Origin: Acetobacter cibinongensis
GTDB lineage: Bacteria > Pseudomonadota > Alphaproteobacteria > Acetobacterales > Acetobacteraceae
Assembly: GCF_000963925.1 (NCBI RefSeq)
Contig: NZ_BAMV01000008.1
Location: forward strand, 186,001-250,000
Length of the DNA stretch: 64,000 bases
Direction of reading: 5' to 3'
In this document: positions 38,075 to 47,167 of the stretch, piece after piece
How positions within the stretch are numbered: the stretch's first letter is position 1
How the letters are laid out: every line of letters begins with the position of its first letter
Made by a program: the position numbers and the translations under genes
The notes under the pieces: generated by a model
The model's input: the letters and a program-made list of their open reading frames with translations, nothing else
Told to the model about the DNA's origin: nothing
Database searches by the model: none

Positions 38075-40252
38075 TCAAGAACGTCCTTCCCGCCACCAGC
38101 CTACAAAAAGAAGGCCGAGTGAAACAATAAGCATAAGCCACGCAGGCAGGAGCGGTGTTGCCGTCCGGCCTGTGACAACATGGGCATTCCTATGTGGAAA
38201 TCCCGCCCAGTCCGTCCCGTGAAAAGACGAGCCATTGACCAGTTTAAGGCTTGGAGCCTGTGCCGGAGCGCCTGTCCAGAACACACCACCGCCGCTGGCG
38301 GTGCTGAGGGATGCGAGACGGGACGCCGTTGCCCGAATATCAGTAAATTCCTGTGGATCAGGCGGCATGGCGGCAGCAAAAGCCTTGTGGCTTCCATCAT
38401 CGACCTGCCAAATCCCGGCTTGCTCCGCCTGCATGTGGCCAGTGGTGATGCCATTTTTTACAGGAGAGGGAGAGGACGCAGTTTTATCCGCTTCAACAGG
38501 GCTTAGCGCCAGAGGGTGTGTCTGCCCATCCGGTGCCGTAACTGTCACGGTGGCAGGCGTGCTGCCAGTGGCACTGCGGCGCGTGACTGTGAGGACGCCC
38601 CCTTCATCTTGTGCTGTCAGTTGCTCCTCTTCCAGTTCCGGCTCTTTCATGAGCCAGTGAGAAATGCGGCGTAACAACTCAGCCTGTGGCCCTCCGCCGC
38701 CTTCACCCCGTGACCAGAGCCATATCTGGTCAGAGAGCAGAAGGGCGACCCGGCCTTGGTCAACCCGGTCCAGCACTAGCAGTGGTGCATTGTCCGGCCC
38801 GCTGAGCAAGGTCTGGCCATGTGTGGAACTGGGTTTGAGCGACCGATACCACGGCCCCCACTGGCCTGTGATGGTTTGCGCCGTGTCCGTTTGTGCGCCG
38901 GTGCCGGGGGTTGGCGCACCCGGTAAAGCGGCCGTCACCGGGTGATTTTGCCCCTCTGCTGTTAGGCGCGGGCGGAAGGCCTGCTCTACCATGCTGCCAT
39001 CAAGCGGAACATGCGCAGGCAGAATATCGCCTACCGCCGTGTCCTGTAGTGTACCGGGGCCGACAAATTCCGGCCCGGCAGTCAATAGCAGGCCACCCCC
39101 TTTACGCACAAAATTTGCAATGTTGCGCAGGTAGCTGGGGGGCAGGATGTTCTGATTTTCAAACCCGTCCAGAATGATCAGATCAAACTGATCAATCTTT
39201 TCCTGAAAAAGCTCCCGAACCGGGAAGGCAATCAGAGCGAGGTCGGACAGGGGGGTACCATCATCCTTATCCGGTGGCCGCAGAATGGTGAAGTGTATGA
39301 GATCGACAGACGGGTCAGCTTTCAGCAGACGCCGCCAGACCCGTTCCCCCTGATTAGGTGTGCCAGAGATCAACAGAACCCGGAGCCGATCGCGTATGCC
39401 ATTCATCCGGGTAACGGTCTGGTTGTTCAGGCTGGAGACCTCGCCCTCCAGAGGGGACACAGCAAGGCTGACAAGGATTTGGCCAGGGTGTGAGGCCGGT
39501 ATTTCAATATCCTGTGGTGTGCCTGTCTTAATTGGTAAGGTGAAAGGGGCATCCCCATTCACACGCACCGTCAGCGTAGCCGGGGTACCTTTTGCTGTGC
39601 CGGGGCCGGAATCATCGGCTTGCACACGCACAGTGGCGGGCTGGCCCACAATAGCATAGGGCGGAGCTTGCAGAACCCTTAACCGGCGATCACTTTCCTC
39701 CCCTTTGGCGGGAAGAATGACATGCAGTGGCAGCGTGGTTTTACTGCTATCCGCAGCGGTGAGTGTCAGTTTTTCGGGCAGGGTTTGCGGTGTGTCCGCA
39801 ACCTGACCATCCGTGAGCAGTATGGCTCCAGCAAATTGGTCAGAGGGAATATCCGCCGCAGCCTGATCCAGCGCGTCAAACAGGCGCGTACCATCATGGC
39901 CGGAATTTCGCACTGTCACTGTGCGGAGGCTGAGGCCCTGCTTCTTTTCATCCGCCAGCAGGTGTTCTGCCTGCTGTGCCAGTGCCGCGCGTTGGCCCAG
40001 TGACATGGAGGGGGATTGATCCACCACCAGCAATGCGGTTTCTGGCAGCATATGCCAGCTTTCATGCAGGCGTTGTGGTCCTGCCAGCCATACCAGAACC
40101 GAAGTAATGGCAGCCAGCCGGAAAAACGCGCCTTTTGTGCGGTGGAACAAGGCGTAGACACAGAGGGCAAGAGCGATGAAGCCAAGTGTGATTAGAACCC
40201 ACACAGGCACAAGAGGCGCAAAGCCAAAGCTGGAGGTGAGGTGAGTAAGCAT
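38075..40252 (-). CDS. Membrane protein with vWA domain and glutamine-amidotransferase-like domain
   Basis: 725 residues. Two N-terminal membrane segments (VPVWVLITLGFIALALCVYALF and FFRLAAITSVLVWLAG) are followed by a von Willebrand A domain with an intact metal site (VVDQSPSMS, the DxSxS pattern). Later comes a class I glutamine-amidotransferase-like fold (RVLLISGTPNQGE, FDLIILDGFENQNILP, FVRKGGGLLLTAGPEF) without the nucleophilic cysteine, so it is probably not catalytic. One C-terminal membrane helix ends in WWREGRS. Last gene of the moxR operon, 6 bp after the DUF4159 gene. It probably acts with the MoxR ATPase in a membrane assembly; the client is unknown. Confidence 0.75.
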   Translation of the reverse strand: MLTHLTSSFGFAPLVPVWVLITLGFIALALCVYALFHRTKGAFFRLAAITSVLVWLAGPQRLHESWHMLPETALLVVDQSPSMSLGQRAALAQQAEHLLADEKKQGLSLRTVTVRNSGHDGTRLFDALDQAAADIPSDQFAGAILLTDGQVADTPQTLPEKLTLTAADSSKTTLPLHVILPAKGEESDRRLRVLQAPPYAIVGQPATVRVQADDSGPGTAKGTPATLTVRVNGDAPFTLPIKTGTPQDIEIPASHPGQILVSLAVSPLEGEVSSLNNQTVTRMNGIRDRLRVLLISGTPNQGERVWRRLLKADPSVDLIHFTILRPPDKDDGTPLSDLALIAFPVRELFQEKIDQFDLIILDGFENQNILPPSYLRNIANFVRKGGGLLLTAGPEFVGPGTLQDTAVGDILPAHVPLDGSMVEQAFRPRLTAEGQNHPVTAALPGAPTPGTGAQTDTAQTITGQWGPWYRSLKPSSTHGQTLLSGPDNAPLLVLDRVDQGRVALLLSDQIWLWSRGEGGGGPQAELLRRISHWLMKEPELEEEQLTAQDEGGVLTVTRRSATGSTPATVTVTAPDGQTHPLALSPVEADKTASSPSPVKNGITTGHMQAEQAGIWQVDDGSHKAFAAAMPPDPQEFTDIRATASRLASLSTASGGGVFWTGAPAQAPSLKLVNGSSFHGTDWAGFPHRNAHVVTGRTATPLLPAWLMLIVSLGLLFVGWWREGRS

Positions 40253-40258
40253 GGCCTC

Positions 40259-43081
40259 TTATTCCCCCAGCCGTTTAAGTAGCATGGGCACGTGCACCTG
40301 ATCTGCTTTATAATTGCCTGTCAGGGCGTAAATAACGGCATTAACCCCGAAGCGATACGCCAGTTGCCTCTGCTCCGCTCCGCCGGGAATAACGGCGTAG
40401 GGTGTGTTGCCATTTTCATCGACCGCCCAGGCGTGCGCCCAGTCGCCTGAACCGATGATAACCGGGCTGACATCATCATTCTCCGCAACGCCTTCACGCG
40501 CGACCCAAATGTTTTGGCCAGCGTAACGGCCCGGAAACTCATGCAGCATATAAAAAGTATGTGCCAGAAGGTGATGGTCGGTCATGACGCTGAGTGGCGG
40601 AATGGGCAGGCCATTCGTCACGCGCCGCAGGGCTGAGCGTGAGCCAGGGGCATCCCCGGCAAATCCGGAAGAGGGGTCAGCAGTGTCAGCGTTGCCGGAA
40701 TCCTGCCCTTGCGTATCAATCAGCAAAATGCCGCCATGCGCCATAAAGGCTGTCAACGCAGCGGTCTGTTGGGGGGTGATGTGCGCATCTGCCGTAATTG
40801 GCCAGTAAAGCAGGGGATAGTAACTCAAATCATCCTGCCCGATGGTCACTCCGTCCGGGTGGCCGAGCATGGCGGAGGTACGGGCGTTGGCATAGTCAGA
40901 CAAGCCCTGAAGACCCTGTCGGGAGACGGTATCAATATCGGTGTGGCCAGTCAGAACATAAGCCAGCCGGGTTTCCAGCGCCCCGCCGGGCACATGGGCC
41001 GTTGCTGGCGTATTGGCTGTTGGGGTCGCAGGTGTTTGTGCCTGTGCGGCGGGCTGCGCGGCGCACAGCAGGACAAATGCCATGGCGATACTGCTACGAC
41101 GGCTAAAAGGGCGTTTGCCCAGTTTCAAGCCTTGCCGCATGGCCAGAACCAGCGCGGCGTCCAGCAGAAGCAGGGCAAGAGCAGCCAGCAGGCAATAGCG
41201 GCCTACGGGTGTGTCCGGTCTATGACCAGACGGGCTGGTTATGACCCCAAACGCTGCTGCTGGTGTCAATGTATGCAACTGTGTTGCTGCGTTAAGAGCA
41301 CGGCGTGTGGCGCGTGGGCCATACAGGCCGGGTGGATGTGCCGCAGATGCCTGTGTGGTGGCAAAAGCATTGGCCCGCAAACCTTTGGCTGTGGCTGGTG
41401 GAGGGCCAAGCGCGCCGTCTCCATCCAATGTCAGCACAGGCGACAGAATACTGGTATCGGCTGGAATGCTGACCCCATTTGCGTGCTCTGTCAGGCGTTG
41501 CAACATGCTGACAAACAGGCCGGAAAGCGGCAGGTTAGACCAGTCTGCCGTGCTGCTGACATGAAAGAGAATGACCTCGCCCTTACCAAGTTCTTTATGG
41601 GTCACAAGCGGTGTGCCATCCGCCAGTCGCGCCCAGCTATGGGCGGACAGGTCTGCCATGGGGCTGGCCAGTACCTGCCGGGAAATTGTGACGTCTGACG
41701 GAATGGCCAACCCGTGGAAAGGAGAAGATGCGTCAAACGGAGCAAGCTTCTGCGGTGTGCCCCAGGTCATGGTGCCGCCAAGCTGTCGTGACCCGTCCAG
41801 CAAGGCGACGGGAAGCAGGGCATCGTGTCCGTTATCCAGAGGGTCTGTGCCAGCGGGGGCATCGGGTGGAGGGGTTGCGCTACCATCGTGCTGGGCCCCT
41901 GCAAGAGCCGGGCCAGCAAACCGAATAAGCGTGCCGCCATTTTTGACCCATTCCGCTACTTTCTGGCGTAGGGCTGGGTCTGCCAAGGCCCCATCGGGCG
42001 CAATCAGCACAGAAAAGGGTTGGGCCAGCAGGGTTGCGGCAGGGCCTTCATGCAGGTCTGCTGTGGGGGCCAAAGCACGACGGAGGTAGAAAAGTGGGCC
42101 AATCAGAGGAGTATCGGCAGCGCCTGTGGTCATGAGACCAACCGGGCGCAGGCGGTCACCTTCATCAAGCAACAGCGTGGTGGCCGCACTTGGCTGACCG
42201 GAGAGAGACAGCCGGTCAATCCGGTTGCGCACCGTGGTCGGCAGATCCACCACAACGTCCGTCCCGCCACTTTTGGCGGGAAGTGTTACAGGAACAACGG
42301 CAAGCGTTCCGCCACCCTGTGTATGAACATGCACGGTAACAGCCCTCGGGGCCTCGGCGGGCAGGGCGAGAAGGTGCGCCATGACGGCACCGGTATGGGA
42401 GTGCGCCGGTTGCAGGGCGTATATGGCACTGTCAGGGATCCGTATTTCCTGAACGGGACCTAGGGCCTGCAAGAGTTTTGCCAACTGGGCATCCCCGTCA
42501 CTGGCCACTCCGTTGGCGATATACACCACATTTCCGATGGATGGCAGGCTGTGAGCAGCAAGTTTGCGGGCCAGAGCCGTCCGGTCTGTTCCCCACGGGG
42601 AGGGGCGGAGGGAGGCCAGTTCCTGCCTGACCATTTTTGCCGGACGAAGTGTGGGAGGCGCGTCAGTACCGTCTTCAGCACGTGTGCCCGCTGTGCGTAA
42701 CAGGAGAACGGGCCTGTTGGCGTGGTCCGCATCATCAACAAGGCTTTGGGCCACAGCCAGCCGCTCTGGCCAGCTTGCAGCGGACAGCATGTCATCATCC
42801 AGCACCAAGGCAAGGGGGCCATGCCCAGCGGACGGGAGAGCATCTCCCGTAATGACAGGATGAGCCAGCCCTAGAACCAGCAATGTCACAGCGCACAGCC
42901 GTATGAGCAGCAGCCACAAGGGCGCACGGCTGGCATCTACTTCCTGCGGATGGAGGCTGCGTAAGATCTGGATGGCAGGAAAACTCTGCCTGCGTGGGCG
43001 CGGTGGCGTTGCCCGGAGCAGAAACCATACGAGCGGCAGGCTCAACAGCCCCAATAGGGCGAGGGGGGTCAGGAAGATCAT
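40259..43081 (-). CDS. BatA-like / DUF4159 membrane protein
   Basis: 940 residues. The N-terminus (IFLTPLALLGLLSLPLVWFLLRATPPRPRR) is the BatA/aerotolerance-regulator type membrane start. A vWA-like domain with a degenerate metal site follows (VLDDDMLSAA in place of DxSxS). Around residues 330-400 there is an amidotransferase-like stretch (FSVLIAPDGALADPALRQKVAEWVKNGGTLIRF). More membrane segments lie near residue 650, and a C-terminal DUF4159 domain starts at TRLAYVLTGHTDIDTVSRQGLQGLSDY. It overlaps the DUF58 gene by 4 nt. Family members occur with MoxR and DUF58 in many Alphaproteobacteria. Confidence 0.8.
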   Translation of the reverse strand: MIFLTPLALLGLLSLPLVWFLLRATPPRPRRQSFPAIQILRSLHPQEVDASRAPLWLLLIRLCAVTLLVLGLAHPVITGDALPSAGHGPLALVLDDDMLSAASWPERLAVAQSLVDDADHANRPVLLLRTAGTRAEDGTDAPPTLRPAKMVRQELASLRPSPWGTDRTALARKLAAHSLPSIGNVVYIANGVASDGDAQLAKLLQALGPVQEIRIPDSAIYALQPAHSHTGAVMAHLLALPAEAPRAVTVHVHTQGGGTLAVVPVTLPAKSGGTDVVVDLPTTVRNRIDRLSLSGQPSAATTLLLDEGDRLRPVGLMTTGAADTPLIGPLFYLRRALAPTADLHEGPAATLLAQPFSVLIAPDGALADPALRQKVAEWVKNGGTLIRFAGPALAGAQHDGSATPPPDAPAGTDPLDNGHDALLPVALLDGSRQLGGTMTWGTPQKLAPFDASSPFHGLAIPSDVTISRQVLASPMADLSAHSWARLADGTPLVTHKELGKGEVILFHVSSTADWSNLPLSGLFVSMLQRLTEHANGVSIPADTSILSPVLTLDGDGALGPPPATAKGLRANAFATTQASAAHPPGLYGPRATRRALNAATQLHTLTPAAAFGVITSPSGHRPDTPVGRYCLLAALALLLLDAALVLAMRQGLKLGKRPFSRRSSIAMAFVLLCAAQPAAQAQTPATPTANTPATAHVPGGALETRLAYVLTGHTDIDTVSRQGLQGLSDYANARTSAMLGHPDGVTIGQDDLSYYPLLYWPITADAHITPQQTAALTAFMAHGGILLIDTQGQDSGNADTADPSSGFAGDAPGSRSALRRVTNGLPIPPLSVMTDHHLLAHTFYMLHEFPGRYAGQNIWVAREGVAENDDVSPVIIGSGDWAHAWAVDENGNTPYAVIPGGAEQRQLAYRFGVNAVIYALTGNYKADQVHVPMLLKRLGE

Positions 43082-44181
43082 GCGCGGTCTCCCTTCAATG
43101 CTGCCTTATGGCGTACCTGGTTTTGAAGTGTCAGCAGGCAGCTCAGCGGTGTGTCCTGCGTGCAGTGGCTGACTAGCGAATGGCCATAACGTGCAGCGTG
43201 CGCTGTGAGGGCATTTTGACGGGCCAGAAACTGTTTTTCGTAATCGGCCCGAAGCGATTGCACATGTGGCAGGTCAAGCGGCGCTTCCTGCTCCAGCCCC
43301 TCAAATGAAATGCGGCCCTGATAAGGGAGCGTTCGTTCTGCCGGATCATAAATATGGAGGAGATGCGCTGTAGCAGGAACGCCCGCCAGTTGACGGAGCA
43401 CCGTGTGCAAAGCCGCATCCTCGCATAAAAAATCGCTCGTTATCAGCAGGTGGGCATGGCGGGGAATATACGCAGCCACAGGCAGAGCGGGGTAAGAGGG
43501 CTCGGCTGTACCTGCAAGACGCAACAGACCCAGAGCTAGTCGTTCCAACGGGCTGCCGCCTGTAGGAAGGGTGGCCAACCCGGCGGGCGTCAACAGGCGT
43601 ACGCGTTCTCCGGAGCGTAACAGGAGAGCTGCTACCGTGAGTTGCAGAAGCAGTGCACGATCACGCTTTTCCGGCAGAGTAGTGTGAGAGCGCCATCGCA
43701 TGGACGGTGAGAGGTCACACCACAAAAGAAGGGTTTGTGGTGCCTCGGCCTCGGTTTCACGCACGTAGGTTTGTGTGCTGCGGGCGGATTGCCGCCAGTC
43801 TATATGCGCCGCAGGTTCCCCCGGCTGGGCTTGCCTGTATTGCCAGAAGGCTTCGCCCCACCCGCCGCGCCGCTCGCCGTGCTGACCCGCATAGAGTGTC
43901 GCGGCAATACGGTTCGCTTTGAGCAGCATGTCCGGCAAGCGGGCAGCAAGAGCCGCTGCCTGTGGGCCAAGGTGACTGCCTTGCACCGAGAGGGCATTAT
44001 TGCCGCTACCATCGGGCTGCCTGCCGTTAAGAGACGCGGAAAAATCCTGCGTGGCGGCCCAATCGCTCCCCTTCAGTACGGACGTAGCCTGACTGGTGCG
44101 TCCCTTCAGGCGTTGCAGGAGACTGGCGGGAGAAAGCAAGATGTCAGCCCAGATGTTTGAGGAGCTGAGTGATGACAGCAT
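43078..44181 (-). CDS. DUF58 (vWA-like) protein
   Basis: About 367 residues. The DUF58 signature covers HGERRGGWGEAFWQYRQAQPGEPAAHIDWRQSARSTQTYVRE; a vWA-type metal site appears as WCDLSPSMRW (DxSxS intact). It acts as the soluble partner of MoxR AAA+ ATPases in systems that mature or assemble proteins. The start is uncertain: ATG at 44181 has GGGGTG seven nt upstream but overlaps moxR by 38 nt; a TTG at 44139, 5 nt after the moxR stop, is an alternative. It overlaps the DUF4159 gene by 4 nt. Confidence 0.8.
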   Translation of the reverse strand: MLSSLSSSNIWADILLSPASLLQRLKGRTSQATSVLKGSDWAATQDFSASLNGRQPDGSGNNALSVQGSHLGPQAAALAARLPDMLLKANRIAATLYAGQHGERRGGWGEAFWQYRQAQPGEPAAHIDWRQSARSTQTYVRETEAEAPQTLLLWCDLSPSMRWRSHTTLPEKRDRALLLQLTVAALLLRSGERVRLLTPAGLATLPTGGSPLERLALGLLRLAGTAEPSYPALPVAAYIPRHAHLLITSDFLCEDAALHTVLRQLAGVPATAHLLHIYDPAERTLPYQGRISFEGLEQEAPLDLPHVQSLRADYEKQFLARQNALTAHAARYGHSLVSHCTQDTPLSCLLTLQNQVRHKAALKGDRA

Positions 44182-45166
44182 CAAGCTGCACCCCATCCGC
44201 ACGCGCCGCAAACGTCAGGGACATGCGGTGGGCCAGAACAGGGTGCGCCAGAGCAATCACATCGTCTAGATTGGGGGAGAGGCGTCCATCCAGAAGGGCT
44301 CTTGCGCGCGTAGCAAGCATGAGCGCCTGCGCTGCACGCGGGCCGGGGCCCCATGCAATCTGGTTACGGAGGGTGTCATCATACGTGGTTTCGGGCCGTG
44401 CTGAGCGCACCAGCTTCAGGATGGCATCCACCACCTTGTCACCAACCGGCAGGGTGCGGACAAGGGATTGTGCGGCCAGTAGGTCCTGCGGTGTCATGAC
44501 TGCTTGGGCTGTAGCACTTTCAGCCCCTGTGGTGGCCAGCAACATGGCACGCTCCGCTGCTTCATCAGGGAAGTTGAGCGGAATTTGCAGCATGAAGCGG
44601 TCAAGCTGGGCTTCTGGCAGGGGGTAGGTGCCTTCCTGCTCCAGCGGGTTCTGGGTTGCCAGCACATGGAAGGGGTGAGGCAGCGTATGGTCTGTGCCAG
44701 CAATGGCAACGCGCCGTTCCTGCATGGCCTGAAGCAGGGCGGACTGGGTGCGGGGGCTGGCACGGTTAATTTCATCGGCCATCAGAAGCTGGCAGAACAC
44801 CGGCCCGGGCACAAAACGAAAACTCCGATGACCGGCCGCGTCTTCATCCAGAATTTCACTGCCGGTAATGTCGGAGGGCATCAGGTCTGGGGTAAACTGC
44901 ACGCGCCGGGCATCAAGCCCCAGCACGGTGCCAAGTGTTGTCACCAGCAGGGTTTTACCAAGGCCCGGAGCGCCAACCAGCAGCCCGTGGCCACCTGCCA
45001 GTATAGCCGTAAGGGTCTGGTTTATGACCCGTTCCTGCCCAAAAATAATGCGCGCAATTTCCTGCTGCACTGTTTTCAGGTGGGCGCAAAGGCGGTCTGC
45101 CTCACGCACATCTGGGGTTGGTGTGGCGGTCTGGCCGGTGATCGGCTGAGGGTCTGATGCGGTCAT
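44144..45166 (-). CDS. MoxR-family AAA+ ATPase
   Basis: 340-residue AAA+ ATPase with chaperone-like function. Walker A is VGAPGLGKTLLV and Walker B is LLMADEINRASPRTQSALLQAMQE. The MoxR-specific sequence FHVLATQNPLEQEGTYPLPEAQLDRFML (sensor 1 with arginine finger region) is complete. First gene of a four-gene operon with DUF58, DUF4159 and vWA proteins. By analogy with other MoxR-vWA pairs it probably drives metal-dependent vWA partners in remodelling a cell-envelope target, which is not identifiable from sequence. Divergent from the DUF1285 gene, with about 100 bp between them. Confidence 0.92.
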   Translation of the reverse strand: MTASDPQPITGQTATPTPDVREADRLCAHLKTVQQEIARIIFGQERVINQTLTAILAGGHGLLVGAPGLGKTLLVTTLGTVLGLDARRVQFTPDLMPSDITGSEILDEDAAGHRSFRFVPGPVFCQLLMADEINRASPRTQSALLQAMQERRVAIAGTDHTLPHPFHVLATQNPLEQEGTYPLPEAQLDRFMLQIPLNFPDEAAERAMLLATTGAESATAQAVMTPQDLLAAQSLVRTLPVGDKVVDAILKLVRSARPETTYDDTLRNQIAWGPGPRAAQALMLATRARALLDGRLSPNLDDVIALAHPVLAHRMSLTFAARADGVQLDAVITQLLKHLG

Positions 45167-45264
45167 GGGTCCAATCTGGGCAGATACGGGGCTTACATCA
45201 AGCGGGGTATCATCCCTATATCATGGTCTACGCAGTGAAACAGTCATAACAGGATTATCTGCCA

Positions 45265-45858
45265 GTGCATGATGAAGGCCCATTCCAACAGCGCGCGGTG
45301 CCCTGCCATACCGCAGGACCGGAGGAAGCCGCACGCGGCGGAACTGACAGAAAACTGCCGTTTTTGATAAAGCGTGATGGTGTCTGGCTTTATAAGGGTA
45401 CGCCTATCAAGCGCAAAGCCATGGTCTGTTTGTTCGGGTCCATGCTCACGCGGGATGATAAAGGGGCATATCTCCTCCGCACTCCGTTTGAGAGTGGGTG
45501 CATTGAGGTAGAGGATGTGCCGTTTTTGGCCGTAGGGCTGGACTGGAAGGGCTGTGGACGGGCGCAAAAGCTCTGTTTTTGCACCAATGTGGACGAACCA
45601 GTGGTTGCCAGTCGGAAGAACCCGATTCGCGCACAATGGGATGTTCCGCCAGATGCATGCGCCGAGGGTGGCTGCCCCCCTTATATCACCGTACGGGCCG
45701 GAGATGGCCGCTTTCCAATAGAGGCGCGTCTTTCCCGCTCGGTCTGGTACGAGCTTGCGGCTCTGGCCGAGCCTGGGCAGTGCAACGGTGTGCCGTGTAT
45801 GGGCGTGTGGAGCTGTGACTGTTTTTTTCCGCTTTCCCGTATGCCAGCGGAAAGCTGA
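45265..45858 (+). CDS. DUF1285 protein
   Basis: 197 residues, beginning at a GTG (45265); no in-frame ATG precedes the conserved core. The core RKLPFLIKRDGVWLYKGTPIKRKAMVCLFGSML and CIEVEDVPFLAVGLDW match the DUF1285 family. The protein is unusually cysteine-rich in its C-terminal half (about ten Cys, such as CGRAQKLCFC, CAEGGCPP and CMGVWSCDCF). Function unknown. It sits 3 bp before cca and is divergent from moxR, an arrangement seen in other Alphaproteobacteria. Confidence 0.75.
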   Translation: MHDEGPFQQRAVPCHTAGPEEAARGGTDRKLPFLIKRDGVWLYKGTPIKRKAMVCLFGSMLTRDDKGAYLLRTPFESGCIEVEDVPFLAVGLDWKGCGRAQKLCFCTNVDEPVVASRKNPIRAQWDVPPDACAEGGCPPYITVRAGDGRFPIEARLSRSVWYELAALAEPGQCNGVPCMGVWSCDCFFPLSRMPAES

Positions 45859-45861
45859 GTT

Positions 45862-47094
45862 ATGGCGCAGGAAGAAACGCAGCCTGTGCTGACAAAGGGG
45901 AGTGAGGGGTTAAGCCTTCCGCAACGTCAGGCTTTGGCTGACATCTGGCGTATTCTGCCAGATGCGCGTCTGGTTGGTGGGGTTGTGCGTGACCTGATGG
46001 TAGGCCGCACCGTTGCAGATGTTGATCTGGCCACACCAGAGCCACCAGAACAGGTGCAGCAAAAGCTGGAAGCTGCGGGGATAAAAGTTGTGCCGACCGG
46101 GCTGTCCCACGGCACGGTAACGGCGGTTATCGGGGCGGCGCCGTATGAAATTACGACCTTGCGGCGAGATACGGAAACGGACGGACGCCACGCCGTTGTG
46201 TGCTGGACACAGGATTGGCGGGAAGACGCCTTAAGGCGGGATTTTACCATCAATGCCATGTCCCGTGACAAAGAGGGGCAGCTTCACGATTATTTTGGCG
46301 GGCAGGCGGACCTTCTTGCCGGGCATGTGCGCTTTGTCGGCCAAGCTGGCCTGCGCATAGAAGAAGATGCTCTGCGTATTTTGCGGTTTTTCCGGTTTCA
46401 GGCGCGTTATGGCCAAGGTCAGCCAGACCGGGATGCGGTGAAAGCCATTGCAGACCGGGTTGGGCTGCTGGCGCGTCTTTCCGTGGAGCGCATCTGGTCA
46501 GAGTTGCAGCGCCTCTTGAGCGGGCCTGCTCCGGCAGGGCAGTTGGCTCTTATGGCAGAGCTTGGTGTGTTGCAGGCATTGTTCCCCCAAGGGACCACAT
46601 TAGAGCGCTTTAAAGCCTTGATAGATTTGATGCCTCCCGCCGATGCCGTGCTGCGTCTTGCCGCTCTTGTGCAAGGGGATGTGACGACACTGGCCCGAGG
46701 GCTAAAATTTTCCCGCGCGGATGAGGTCTCTCTAAAAGCTTTCACGGAGCAGCCTGTTCCGGCACCCGATATGGACGACGCGGCCCTACGGTGCCTGTTA
46801 TCTGATACGCCAGCATCTATTTTAATAGGGCGGACATGGTTGGTGCAGGCTGACCTGAACCGCGAGAGGCCTCAGTCAGACGAGGAAAAAGCTCAGTTTG
46901 CGGACTTGCGTCACAGGCTTGCCACCATGGATACGCCTGTCTTCCCTCTGGCGGGGAGAGACCTGCTTGCCGCCGGTTTGCCGCCGGGGCCGGAAGTCGG
47001 GCGTACGCTGGCGCATATTCGGCACTGGTGGCAGCAAGGGGGCTGCGTGGCATCCCGGCAGGCATGCCTTGCTTATGCGGGTTTGGTCTCCTGA
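45862..47094 (+). CDS. cca: CCA-adding enzyme / poly(A) polymerase family tRNA nucleotidyltransferase
   Basis: Adds or repairs the 3'-CCA of tRNAs. 410 residues. The head domain carries LVGGVVRDLMVGRTVADVDLA with the catalytic D-x-D pair, then RRDFTINAMS and the flexible loop. The neck/body region has RIEEDALRILRFFRFQARYG. The tail is shorter than in class II enzymes with an HD domain, as is usual in Alphaproteobacteria. ATG at 45862, 3 bp after the DUF1285 stop. A poly(A) polymerase role is a less likely alternative. Confidence 0.9.
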   Translation: MAQEETQPVLTKGSEGLSLPQRQALADIWRILPDARLVGGVVRDLMVGRTVADVDLATPEPPEQVQQKLEAAGIKVVPTGLSHGTVTAVIGAAPYEITTLRRDTETDGRHAVVCWTQDWREDALRRDFTINAMSRDKEGQLHDYFGGQADLLAGHVRFVGQAGLRIEEDALRILRFFRFQARYGQGQPDRDAVKAIADRVGLLARLSVERIWSELQRLLSGPAPAGQLALMAELGVLQALFPQGTTLERFKALIDLMPPADAVLRLAALVQGDVTTLARGLKFSRADEVSLKAFTEQPVPAPDMDDAALRCLLSDTPASILIGRTWLVQADLNRERPQSDEEKAQFADLRHRLATMDTPVFPLAGRDLLAAGLPPGPEVGRTLAHIRHWWQQGGCVASRQACLAYAGLVS

Positions 47095-47167
47095 GTGCGG
47101 CAGAGTATAAATTTTTTTAGGGTCGGCGGCTTTCACGCGTGGGGAAGAGGCTGGTAGAGGAAGCAGC

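Noticed and set aside
40709-41698. Plus-strand open frame of 329 codons opposite the DUF4159 gene
   Set aside because: The minus-strand gene has recognisable domains and operon overlaps; this frame is rich in Cys/Gln/Arg as expected of a shadow.
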